Shown in pieces: positions 1 through 12,235 of a DNA stretch of 64,000 bases. Source of the DNA: Hemibagrus wyckioides (taxonomy: Eukaryota; Chordata; Actinopteri; Siluriformes; Bagridae); assembly GCF_019097595.1 (NCBI RefSeq), contig NC_080718.1, positions 14,612,157 to 14,676,156 of the forward strand. The letters are read 5' to 3'. The number at the start of each line of letters is the position of its first letter. Positions within the stretch are counted from its first letter, which is position 1. Under the pieces are notes generated by a model. It worked only from the letters and a program-made list of their open reading frames with translations. It made no database searches and was not told where the DNA came from. A program made the translations under genes and the position numbers.

Positions 1-1342
1 ACAAATCACTCCAGCCAAACAGCACCATTGTGCATCATTTAACACTGTCTGTCTCTCTTGCACTCTCTTGCTCCAAGACATTACTCACCCATACACAGAC
101 AAAGTGAAATCCCTTGCCAGCATAGCTTGTACATACAGGATCACATGTTAAGGAAAGCAGAAAGAAGAGATATTTTTTACAAACAGTGAGAAGCTGCTGC
201 AGGTAGCAGAATGAAACATGGAGACAGTCACAAAGAGCACTGGAAAGGCTGAGGCCAGCTCTGCAGTTGAGATTAATGGAATGTAGGCAACTGAAGCAGC
301 AGAGGGGGCATTAAAGGCAGTCAGGGATAAATGGTTAAGGCTTGTATGTGCGCTAAGCTTTGTCAATTTGCCTCCTCTGAACAAAAACAGGAAAGGGAGC
401 CATTTCTAGAGCGACGTGTCAAGAATGTGTCTGCCAGTCTTCTCATCTGAGCCATTAGGTTGGCCACATGCTCCATAATTTTCTTGTCCTCAAAGGCAAT
501 GCAATAAATGGGGACATAAATAAACCTGGACTGAACATAGGCACTAACTTCATCATGCTTTATAACACTGCACTCACACCTACAGTACCTCAGAAAATAA
601 AAGCTGTATACTCCCATTAGTTTTAAAAAAGGCTCCCAAATAATAATATTTTTCCTGTGGGATAGATGACCCATGTGAATTATTCTGCCCCTGGAAAGGT
701 CAGGACCACTTTCTACAAATCTTGCTTCTCATGATGTGTCCAAGCTGTAGGGAAGCGTTGCAGAGTCATGGCTTTGGTGTCCTCAGTTTCCAGCTCCTCT
801 AACACCAGGGTCACTGCACTGTATATGTGCAGTGATTTATCAACTTTACAATAAACTGCAGCTTATAATATTTGATGCTGTGGTGGCTGGTGGTTTTTAA
901 TAAACAGGGAAGCATAGGTGTCTTTTATTGAAATTTATACAGTACACATCTGTGTTCTGTTTTATCTGTGTCATCTGCCTCCTGTTTAATTCTCTCCTCA
1001 AAAGTACGAGCATCAAAATATATGAAGCAATGTCCTCCATGTCACAATAAATAGCAGCTGAGATGATACTTAGCTAGCTAAATTTCACTGAAGAAGATAG
1101 TGACGGCTAGCTAGCAAGCTAAAGAAATTACAAAACAAATAATGAAACATAAGTTTACATTTACAATTTATTTATTTAATAATTATTGTAGTATACAAAC
1201 TAGGCAACTGGCTACTACTACAGCTCTGAGCACTCTGTAACAGTATAAATAGCATCATAGAGATAAAATTATTTGATCGGCTAAAATGTTGAATTTCAGC
1301 AAAAGTGATGAATAAAATAGAAACATTTGATATAGTACAGTT
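1..1342. other. Start of window, no gene recognised
   Basis: AT-rich sequence. Two short minus-strand open frames (148-384, 363-674) overlap each other and show no family features. Confidence 0.4.
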
Positions 1343-1533
1343 TATGGCATTTGGCAGACACCCATAACCAGAGCAACTTACATTTTATCTCATATTATGC
1401 AACTGAGCAGTTGAGGATTAAGGACATTGCTCATGGGCCTAGCAGTGGCAGCTTGGTGGACCTGAGATTCAAACTCACATCCATCTGATCAGTAGGCCAA
1501 TACCTCAACCACTAAGCTACCACCTCCTCATTA
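1343..1533 (-). mobile_element. tRNA-derived SINE copy, minus strand
   Basis: On the minus strand it begins with a tRNA-like head (TGGTAGCTTAGTGGTTGAGG, then a B-box-like GAGTTTGAATCTCAGGTCC) and ends with the tail GGTTATGGGTGTCTGCCAAA. The same family is on the plus strand at 18035-18221, which supports the call directly. Confidence 0.8.
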
Positions 1534-4500
1534 CATAACCACATTTTAATCATATCTTAGAGGAGGGTGGACTTCCCTTATAGTTTTAAAATAATCGCTT
1601 ATGACTTAATGTTAATGTTTGGTGGCTGTGAGACCTAACAAACTGTATGTTATCATCATAGTATCTCAGGATTGGATACTTGGTCACCTAAGCACCCTCT
1701 TCCTCTGACTTCCTGCTTAGACGCATCCACTTCGACCACAAATGACAAGTGACAGTTCAGGATGATGCATGATGGGAGCTGGAACATTACTGAGGGAAAT
1801 GAATGCCTCTTTAACAGCTGGACACCAGAACAAACAGGGCTTGCCAAAATAGCCCTCATTTAATCTGCACGCTCCTCCAGGCTAGCAGATCAGAATATCA
1901 TTGATGTAAACTACAACAAATCTGTGGAACATGTCGTGAAAGATGACTAGTGACAATGAACTGGAACAAGGTTAGCACTGGCCAAGCCAAACAGCATAAC
2001 CAAATATTCATAGTAATTTGCTGTAATGGAAAAAGAACCACAGCTAACTTGGCATCCACCTCAAAACCAATTACACACCCCCAATACTAGGGATTTTGGT
2101 GTAGCCAATAAGCACAGAGGTAGAAAATGGGCTCTCTAACCTCAGAGGAATCTGTTTGGCTCCCTATTAGTATCTCACACCCTCTATACTTGCCTAGCAG
2201 CACACTACTATGGAAAAGTCCTCTGGACATATAATAAACGAAAACACTTGGATCTTAGTCAAAATCAAAATGCTTTGCCACTTAGGGAACTATGATAATA
2301 AGGTTAATGATCTTCCTTCAGTAGATATTAACATTTTTCATTGCTATCATTTAGTCTCAAGCTTGTTTATAGTGTCGATCCAGGATTGGCTCTAGACATA
2401 GCTACCCTGAAATATCTGCTGTTGTAGTATGATAAATATTGATATAGAAATCAGCTCAAAATATCAAGACCACCCATTATGTGTATTAAGTCAAGTCTCT
2501 TTTTTTAACCATTTACTTGTACTACAATTGAGTGCAATCTGAAATTAATTGAATGTGTGTGTGTGTGTGTGTGTTTGCCTGTGTGGAGGGGGGTGTAATG
2601 TTGATTTGAGTAAGATTGTGTATGAAGTTTTTTAAATGGCAGCTTCTCCTGCTGTGAGGACACTGCTGTGAGCTTGTGTAATTCTTTGAATACCCAGCAT
2701 CATTTAATTACCCTCATCTCAAGCCCATTTTTTACTCCTGCTACAGTCAGTGAACCAAGCGAGAAGGCTCAACATTTAAAACATACTGTATAATATATTT
2801 AATCCAGTGTGGTTACAGACTTAATAATGCATTACATTCAGTGTAATTCACAATATTGCATTCCAGCAATCAAAATCTCTGAAAAAAAAATATGATTAGC
2901 AATGCCAGTGTGATAAAACAATATTAGCAGGGATATTACATTTGAACTAATTTTAAGAATAGCAGCAATTTTAAAAACCACAGTACTTCCGAACATAGTC
3001 ATTACATTATATTCTCATGTGACACATTACCATAAAAGACAGCTTTTTCTCAAATATCACTCCCATTCCTCATCCTGGCGTGTTGAAGGGTGAGATGGAT
3101 TTTTCTCACTGCCAAAGCATCAGAACACTCTGTGCTTCCAGTGTGAGTTGTCATTTGAGGGTCGAGGTCACCCAGCTCTAACTTAGTAATAACTCTATTC
3201 TGTGTTTCTTCACTTCTAGAAGTCAGAATATTACAGATCAGCACTATCATTGTTCTGTCAGGATTGTCTGAGGCCATCTTGCACTTCTTCAAGGCTTACT
3301 GAATGCAATATATGGTATCCTTTTCTATTTCTCTTTCTAACTACATAATTTCCATATCAAATATCTCCAGAAGATTATAAACACATATGTGTGGACATCA
3401 TAACCTGTTCTTTTTCTATTGTACAAACTGTTTACTACCGGCCAATATTCTCATTATATTATGAAACTGACATTTTCAGGTCTATCTGAACTGCACAGCT
3501 TTATCTCTGTGGTACAGCAGCTTCATCCTAGTGATATAAATATATATTATGTGTCTCATTCTTGACTCCCTCTTATTTTCTTGCTGCATGTGTGTTTATT
3601 ACACCCTGACGTTATTACACACCAGTCATTAATTGGATTTTTGATTAATGCAGTTAGCTTGGATCAGCGTCATTGTTATATGTGAAACACTTTCTGAATA
3701 TTTTGATATCCTAGCACAATGGAATATCATTTTTTTAGCTGAAAATTTCACTGTGCAGCCATGATCATAAAAGCCATGATACAAAAGTAATTGCATTGAA
3801 TTTGCCAAAGAAGAACCAGATCAATGTACAGTAGTGTTCATAATGGGCTCCACAGACAATGGACTGTTTCAAATATTGTTAGTTACCTGTTAGTTACCTT
3901 TCATAAAGGCCCCTTCCCTGAGATTCACACTTTGCACAAGATTGGACTTCATAAATCAGTCACGGTGCTTTTGCATGCTGCTCAGGTTTTCAGGTGCTAC
4001 AGCTGCCTTACACTTATGCTGCTTTCCCTGCAGCATTGACAGACAAATCTACTGTTAGTATAATCCATTAGAGTTCATGCTCCAAGCTGTTCTGTTCATA
4101 ACACTGAGGTACACATGACATCTGTCTTATCACATGATTAAAGTTTTATACTAAAGATTATCTGGAATTATTTTCCTCAGAATATATTACATTATACATG
4201 TGCTTAATTCAAAATCCAAACATTATACACAAATGTTGTACAGCCGTGCTAGACATTTGCTTATCTGGTTGTCAGTCCTAAACACTGACATACGTGGCTT
4301 ATGTCAGATGAGAGAGTTGATTGCTACAGTAACCAGCGATTTACAAAATGTTAGCTGGGATGAAACATGTGTCTTTAGATCTACAGCTTTCATCTCACTG
4401 ACATTTTGCAGATGAGTACTTATTTTCAACTATTTGGTATTCACAAGTCTAAAATGCTGAATAGCAATTTAGCCATTTTAGAGTATTATTTAAGAGTAAT

Positions 4501-5445
4501 CAGTGGTTGTTGTGTGATGCATGCTTAGCATGTTTGCAGGAAAGTGAACTGTTGGAGGGGAGGTGTGTGGCTTCCTGCAGGTTATGAGTGGAGCTCCTTT
4601 GTTTTTGAATGAGTCAATAAGGTGAATTAATTGTTATCGATCCTTTCTTTAAAGTAAGTCATTCCTTTCATTTAGATTCTGCTGATAGGCTCTGCAATTG
4701 CAAACATAAATATTTAAAAGTACTTGCAAAATTGAATTGTAATTGTAAGCACTACAGTTTCTATGCATATCTGTAACATCATGAATATCAAGCAGAGATT
4801 TTATGTAGGATTTATCAGGATGTCAATCCTGACCTGGCCTCTTGAGTGAGTGAATCGTTTCAGTCACAGCTGAAAGATGTGATTTGGATCCTTCTTTACC
4901 ATCAGTGTTTGTTGCAATGAGTCCCATTTGAGGTTGATGACCCCCCCCCTTGGGCATTTTTAGCCAGAGCATAAGATTTTTGGGGTTTCAGCTCTTCTAA
5001 ACCTAGATATACGTACTTGCACATTATAAAATAGCACAATTTAGCAACATTTATCAGCTTTTTTAAACTAATTAAGCTGTTTTGTTGTCTGCCAGACTGA
5101 ACAAATGAACAAATTATAGTGAAAGAATCTGAAACAAATCACTTAAAATTCACATCACTAAAAAAAAAACTTGATTATTGCTTTTATAGTTATATATATT
5201 TTTCTCTTTGCCTACTTCTTTGTTGTTCTACTGTGTCTTCGAAACACTCTGACTGTGGATACCCTGCAAATCGGAAAGCTATTCAACTCATCAGTCCAGA
5301 GTTCCAGATGCAATTTTGCAGTTTAGGACCCGACTCATTTTCCCTTTCCAAAAAATTATTTGCATGTGCATATTCCCGTAGTTTCAATATTTTGTAAGAG
5401 GCAGTAAAGTCGTAGCACTGTTGTGGCTACACATGGTATTACATT
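1534..5445. other. Gene-free stretch
   Basis: AT-rich; a (TG)n tract lies at about 2554-2574 and a run of nine C at about 4941-4949. No exon or repeat family was recognised; the open frames here are under 95 codons and lack motifs. Confidence 0.4.
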
Positions 5446-5806
5446 CACAGCATTTGGCAGACACATTTATCCAGAGTGACTTACAAAAGTGCTTTGTAGC
5501 CACTATCAAATACATATCCTCATGCTGGTAGAAATAGGGCAGAGTGTAACAGTCCTCTCAAGGTCTGTTAGAGAGGACTGTTACGTGTATGGTGTGGTAC
5601 AGGAAGTCAAGTTGTTTTGTTGTTTTTGTTTAGTTCATGCTTATGTATGTGGTAAAAGAGCTCAATCTTGTATCTCAGCTATAAGCCAGGGGAGGTTTAA
5701 AGTACAGAGAACTGTCTTGATGCTTGCCTTCTTTGTGTTTTCAGGAATGGTGGGTCAAGGTGAGCTGTATGAGAGGCTCAAAGGGAGCAGCCATATGCTA
5801 CAAAAT

Positions 5807-5840
<34 letters not shown>

Positions 5841-5905
5841 GTATTTATATAAACTTAGTAGCATATGGCTGCATCATTTCAGCCTCTCGTACAGCTCAAC
5901 TTGAC
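5446..5905. repeat. Hairpin-rich repeat-like block with SINE-tail motif
   Basis: Begins with CATTTGGCAGACACATTTAT, the tail motif of the SINEs at 1343 and 18035. It then contains a perfect 14-bp inverted repeat (5546-5559 and 5571-5584, 11-base loop) and, further on, a 47-nt inverted pair (5754-5800 and 5859-5905, about 87% matching) enclosing a (CA)n microsatellite at 5809-5836. A 178-codon open frame (5489-6025) spans it but includes a His-Thr run from the CA repeat, so I do not call it a gene. Confidence 0.6.
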
Positions 5906-7022
5906 CTAATGAGTGACCTAATGAGTGACAGTCACTTCACTGTCGATGAGGGAGATGAGGTACCAGAAGGAATATATTTTTATCTCATCGTGGGAGCTTT
6001 GCAGGGTCTGATGCCTTTGCTTTAAACTGTTGGGATTATGCACTGTTAGAATCTGTTAGAAATAAAGTGAAGAACTTAGAATTAAGCAACACAATAGAAA
6101 TAAATAGACTGATTATTATTGACTTTACTGATGAAATTAGACATAGGCTATTGGACAGAATGCATGATTTCTAGACCTTTTAGATACCATCAAAATATAG
6201 AAAACACCAGTTACCATTCAAATTCTACAAGATAATGTAAAAGAACAAAGTAATGCAAAAAATAAATAAATTAGTTAACTCCATATAGTTATCCACACTT
6301 TCACAGTTCCGAGTAAGCCATTAGCCACACAGTGGTGTCAGTGCTCGGGCCACCTGCAGGCCCCGGTGCAAGTGCCCCAGCTGAACGGTGGTATTTGCAC
6401 CCCTGCTGTGCAGTATTTTTATCCTAGTGGTAAATGATTCAGTGCTGTAAAACGAAGTACTTTTTCCCTGTACAGACTGTGACTTTTTACTACTGATCAT
6501 TCTGTGGTCTGTTGCAGTGGTTGAGCTTTTAAACGTAAACTGGAAAAGGGGTCAGACCTTACTTTTAATTAAATTAGAGGTGAAAGGCATTAAGGCATCC
6601 TTAGCAAAGTCTGGTGAGTGCAAAGTGATTTTGTTGCTCATCATATATATGCAGCCAACTAAATGTGTGGTAGTATGATGAGGATACAACCGGGTTATTA
6701 TTGGCCCAGTATGAAGAGTTAGGTCTTATTAAAAATACCTAAAAACAGTAAGTAGGGACAGAGTAATGTAAATACAGCAACTATGGAATTTTTTCCCAGT
6801 TGTTAGTTAGCCAACTTTAAACATATGTAAGATAAAAACAGACATATATAACTAATTGTAGTTAGCTGATGAGTCAGCTAACTTAGCCTATGCAGGAATT
6901 TTAAGAAAAACCTATGAAGAAAGTCACATAGTGTTTATCATAATGCAATTTTATATGCTTCAGCAACTCTATGTAAAATACCTGTAGATAAATATAGCAT
7001 TTTTTAAGAGCACACAACAGAG

Positions 7023-7405
7023 AAGTGGTTACCCTACTGACCAGAGGACATGAGTTAGAATCCCAATATTGCCACAATCATCTGAGGCCAGGAGTCAGGA
7101 AAGAAAAATTGTCCGTGCTCTCTGAGTGGGAGGGATGGCGTACTCCCTCTCCTGTCAATCACAGCGACACTAGCCAATTGTACAAGTCTGTGAGCTTATG
7201 CATGCGGAAAGGAACACGTAACTCTATCCTCTGAATGTGTTATGTCACTCTGTGACACAGCATGAGCAGCAGTCTGAGAAGACATGTCTCAGAGGAAACA
7301 TATATTAGCCTCCACCTTCCTGGTTGGTAGCTGTCATATGATAAGGGAAACTTGAATGGTGGGTGGGAATTGGTTGAGACTGAATTAGAGAAAATGGAGG
7401 AAGAG
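7023..7405 (+). mobile_element. Degenerate SINE-like repeat
   Basis: Has a B-box-like GAGTTAGAATCCC near the left, then AAAATTGTCCGTGCTCTCTG, GGATGGCGTACTCCCTCT, and a right end TGGTGGGTGGGAATTGG...GAGAAAATGG. This order matches a long SINE-type family I know from catfish and cyprinids. A related but more diverged copy is at 27340-27690. Confidence 0.6.
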
Positions 7406-8775
7406 AGATGGTGGCTCTGCTGAAAGTCAGTCTCATGAGAAAATTTTGCCAGCTCAAACTAAAATTTGAACCTAATAATATCTTGCCACTTAAAATAACA
7501 TCTTAACACAGGCTTGGAGCTGGTGACCGAAAGGGCTGGAGAAGCAGGTCTCACTGAGGTTGGTGATCAGGAGGAAAATGATTAGAAGTCGTATACACTT
7601 TTAGTTGAAATTAATGGTTGATTTGTCTATCAATCATTAAAACACACATTCTAAGGCCATTATAAAGGCATAATCACCCAGTTAAGATATCTCTAGTGAT
7701 TAACCTGGACTGAGTTAACTAATCCCCAACCCTAACTGTGAAAATGTCTCTTCACCTTACAAAATGTATACATGAGGTAGTCTTTTCACTGACCAGTTCC
7801 TCCTCAGTTTAAAGAGTGATGTCTCTTCCTCACTTTTAAATGAGATTCTAACATTTTATATACTGAATGAGCACTTGGTTAAATCTATGGTGATTATACT
7901 TACCATACTAATCACTGTTTAGGAAGTTAATCATCAACATTAGAGTTACAACTCTAACTATCGTTAGCTGACTAACTTGTTGCTAATGCTACCCACTATT
8001 GTCTGCTGTTGCTGCTGTACTGCAGTTTCAGTCCAAAATGTTGCATGATGTTCACTAGAAGTTCACTACTGTAAAATAATAAAACTGTAAAAGTGTGGTT
8101 AAAGTAACTATTTATGAGGTGTACATGATCTTACAGATCAAACAAAGACACACTTTATGGAGCTAGTCATGTTTTTCCACTTCTCTCAAAAAAAATCTCC
8201 TGAAGTGGGAAATAATTGCCATTACATCATACTGTACATAATACATCAAACTTACTGTTGTTAATTACTACTAATTTCTACTTACTTACTAATTATGATG
8301 CCACAAACACAGCTTTGGCCATAAACATACCAAAAGTGAACTCAATACCGCCTGAGGATGTTGTAAAATTCACACATACTGTGAGTAAATGCTTAATGTT
8401 TTGACATACAAGTCATTTTACAGGTCTATCAGTGACAGTTCCAATATTTAAATATTATTTGAAGGATGCTTGGAGAATTCTAATATTAATCTGTCTTGAG
8501 GTACTCAACTTTATCAGATGACTTTGCTTTGAAATAACCCGGTCATTCATGAACTTCTAAAACAAACACAGTCTGCTACAGTACACATGAAAGAGATCAT
8601 CTCTAGGCTAGTGTTTTACATCTAGTCTTTTGTGTACAGGGATAAAAATATGTGATATTTACCAGTGAAATTAGTTTAAGCATTACTTTATGCCTAGGGA
8701 TGCAGTGTATTCAATACTATATGGAATACATCAAATCATCAGACAGATGTTTATATAAAATCTGTTCAGGAAGCA
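7406..8775. other. Gene-free stretch
   Basis: AT-rich, no gene or repeat family recognised. Confidence 0.35.
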
Positions 8776-9022
8776 TTTCCATCAATCTATTTTCTGTACT
8801 GCTGTCTTACACACAGATCCTGCAGCCTATCCTAGAGGACTCATTCATTCACACACTACGGACAATTTAGAGATGTAAATCTATAATGTTTTTTTACTGG
8901 GGGAGGAAACCAGAGTGCCATGAAGCATGAGGAGAACATGCAAACTGGTGGAAGTGGGAATCATATCCCCAACCCCAAGAGGATAACAAGCTAACAAATA
9001 ATCCATCATAGGCCCCGAGAAA
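8776..9022 (+). repeat. Degenerate dispersed repeat (CCATC...CTATTTTCTGTA family)
   Basis: Contains TCTATTTTCTGTACTGCTG, CACACTACGGACAATTTAGA, GGGGGAGGAAACCAGAGTGC and GAGAACATGCAAACT, in the order of a very common fish interspersed repeat. The left part is shared with 11759-11882. Confidence 0.65.
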
Positions 9023-11758
9023 GAATTTATATAACTTATAACTCTGCTGTGCTTTTATTTTATGCATACACAGCAGTTTCACTAATTTTTTAATGATTCC
9101 TAATGATTTTTTCAATGGTTTTATATTCTAATCAGGAACAGTAGCTGAAGTATGTGGGCTGTAGTTTGGTTTTTATGCATGTATGCACTCTCAAATTAAG
9201 ACAGTGCCTAGGTTCATCTGCTCACAGCTGGTGCACCATAAGGTGGTGTGACAATGTCTTTGCCTTGCTCCAGTGAGTATGGACTCTGATTAATGGAGCT
9301 AGTGTAAAGGGATCCAGATTCCAATAAACCAAAGCCCACTTTCTCAACTGCAAACAGAACCATCTCATTTGCAGTGTCAACGCATGGTCAGCCAGCCACC
9401 TAGCAGAATGCAACAAGTTTTCAATGATTTTTTTGCACTAGGTTTCACTAGGTCATAATGATATACTGTGTTTTACTGTGAGGAGAAACTATAACATTGG
9501 TTCATTTTAGACATCAAGAGTGATGTATCTGGCCCTAACCTAAATATCATTTAATTCCTTTAGGATTTATACTTGGATCTACAAACATTGAGATTAGTCA
9601 ACAATTCAAATAATATTTGGTTGTGATCCTATACCAGTGCCTTGATGGACAGGGTACACAAGTGGCTGAAAAATCGTACAAAACGATGAGCTACAGGCAG
9701 TAATTATTTACCTACAAAGTGCATCTGTATGGTTGGTGTACCCAGTTAAATGGCCAGTGAACATACTGTATGTATTTATGATGTAGCTGAGCTATTACAA
9801 CCCAGTCTTATGGCTTACACACATCCTTTGCATATGAGCTCAAATCATTTTCCGCATAAATGAGCTCCAATCCAGCGGATGCCAAGACGGCAAAGAAGAA
9901 GTCAAGTGGAGAGCTTTGGGCTATGCGTGATTGACGCCGCTCATGATTGTTATGGCTGGTGACAGCGACTTCTGACTGACTGATCTGCACACTGTCTTGG
10001 AAAAGCCCTCAGGTGGCTCAGAACTGTCTAATCCATATTCATACTGAAGCTTTTACAGTAAACCTGCACTGCTGACATAAAAAACTGGGCTTTTTCAAGG
10101 CCTATCCTTGAGATTCTACGTGCCAACTAGCAAAAAGACTAAACATGTAATTTGACATAAATATATATTTTTAAAAATAGGACTAAATAGGGCTTTTTGC
10201 ACTACACTTAACCCAGGGTTATTGTTGCTGTAAACCCCGCTTTTAACCCTGAATAGAGAAATGTTTTGCACTTGTAATTTAGAAGCGGGGTTAGTACGGC
10301 TTTTTACCTGGGGTTATGATCCTCTGCCCTGAAATATCTTGTAACACTTTTGCAGTGTTAACTCAGCAAACGTATACAGTGTGAAGCAATGTGGTATTAG
10401 AATGTTATGGCTAGATGCTTAGCAACAGACATTCAATCAGAAACTAAAAAGTGCGTCCATCATATCATGTGAAAACCAAGACATAGCAACACTATGGTGT
10501 CAGGCAGTGTCAACTCTGAACATCATGGAAATGAGCGCTGTATTGAAGGGGAAATACGTGCCACTGAAAAATTAGCAGGAATTGGATATCAACAAATGTC
10601 TGGTTAACTACAAGTCAAACAGAGCAGAACAATCCTTTCTTTCCCCTCATTGACGTGAAAGCAGAGACAAGCTGTTATTTAAAGCAGTCACATGCTGTAT
10701 TTAGATCATCAAGTCAGTATTAATTGCTAAGTATGGGTAAAGTATCAGCAGTGTCAAATGTGAAACAAGATTTCTGGGAATAAAAAACTCTTATATGTAC
10801 AGAAGGTATGCCTATACAAATCACATAGCCCCCACAAGGTTGCCATGCCAATTTTCTTTGGTTCCAGGTGTTAGGCGCAATGCTTTTGGCCTAGATCAGA
10901 CCGCTTGCTTTATGAGGTGGCAAATGAAGCACCAATGCAGGCACTAAAATGTGCCAGCATCAGTGTCATAAGCACAGAACACGAAGACAGTGATTACAGC
11001 CTCATTGCGCTGTTAGTATGGGAATTGGCCAGCCATATTTAGAGAGCTATAAAACATACCCAGACTGAAGGGTTTACAGCAAGTGGTTATTCCTAATGGA
11101 AGTTCTTCATAGCACCATTACTACCATTACTACTGTAAAAATATCTACACAATATAAAGATGGCATAGAGGTAAAATAGTTTTATTTCTGACTGTAACAT
11201 TTATGAAAATGACTGGAGATTATTCTGTGATTTTCTGACTTGATTACAGATGTCAAAATGTCATGAATAATAAGGTCCCTTTATAGAGTCAACTTTGAAT
11301 GTGGGAGGAGGCTTTTTCATGTGACTGAGGTAATTAACCAACACACCTGCACTAATGGTAGTGCATGAATTATTGTGGGTTATAAAGTCAAATACACCAC
11401 TTTCCCAAGCCACTGATTATTGCATTCAACTGTGCAGAGCAAAAAGTGGTGATGGCTGTTTACAGGAATTTACTGCTACTAAAACGTGAGGAAAATGGAT
11501 ACATTGATGTAAAGCATGGTGAAAAAGGAATAGATGGAAGTAATATATTCATTCTAAATCTAAATTCCGATAAATGGAATGCATGCAATTTATTATATTA
11601 ATCGACAAATAGTTTTTTGCACTGACTAATATGGCCATATGAAATATGACCTTATAAAATCTATGACTGAAGAACTGTCACTAATACAACTTGTGGTCAA
11701 ATGGATTGTAGTCTATAACAATTAATACACTGTCAGCTATCTGTCTAAATAAATTATC
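9023..11758. other. Gene-free stretch with one palindromic block
   Basis: No exon recognised. A block at 10185-10320 carries AACCCCGCTT (10233-10242) and its perfect complement AAGCGGGGTT (10283-10292), plus a TAACCCAGGGTTA palindrome (10209-10221). Confidence 0.45.
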
Positions 11759-11882
11759 TCCACCATCCATCTATTTTCTGTAGCACTTACTTTACACAGG
11801 GTCACAGGGAACCTGGAGACTATTAGGGGATTCGGGGCACAAGGCAGGGGACAGCCTGAACAGGGTGCAACTCATCACAGGA
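11759..11882 (+). repeat. Degenerate dispersed repeat, left part
   Basis: CCATCCATCTATTTTCTGTA, ACACAGGGTCACAGGGAACC and GGCACAAGGCAGGGGACAGC in order; same family as 8776-9022. Confidence 0.7.
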
Positions 11883-12009
11883 CTATCGAAATCAATTATC
11901 CAGAACGTTATTTAACACTCAGAGCTATTCTGTAGTTTGTCATGTTAAAAATATGCATCAACTCTTTATAATAAGGTTCTCATCTAGCTTTTATTTAAGG
12001 TTACCGTCT

Positions 12010-12235
12010 GTGTGGAATTTCAGAGTTCTCTCCATGTCTCTCTGTACTCTGGTTTCCTCTCACCTCCCAGAAATGTGTAGGTAGGAGGATTGATTATGCA
12101 AAATTGCCCATAGATATGTTTATTTGTGTGTGTGTAGAATAGTGTCCTGTCCAGGGTGTATTCCTGCCTTGTGTTTTCCAGATCCATGGCAACTCTGCCC
12201 ATAATAAAGCTGTTAGTGAAGATGAATGAAGGAAG
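12010..12235. repeat. Degenerate dispersed repeat
   Basis: Contains TCTGGTTTCCTCTCACCTCC, CCCAGAAATGTGTAGGTAGG, GTCCAGGGTGTATTCCTGCC and an end of GAAGATGAATGAAGG. It is related to 57425-57560 and, in opposite orientation, to 25249-25462. Confidence 0.65.

Noticed and set aside
5489..6025. A 178-codon plus-strand open frame, the longest outside eprs1
   Set aside because: It runs through a CA microsatellite (His-Thr run) and two inverted repeats, has no recognisable domain and no exon-like flanks.
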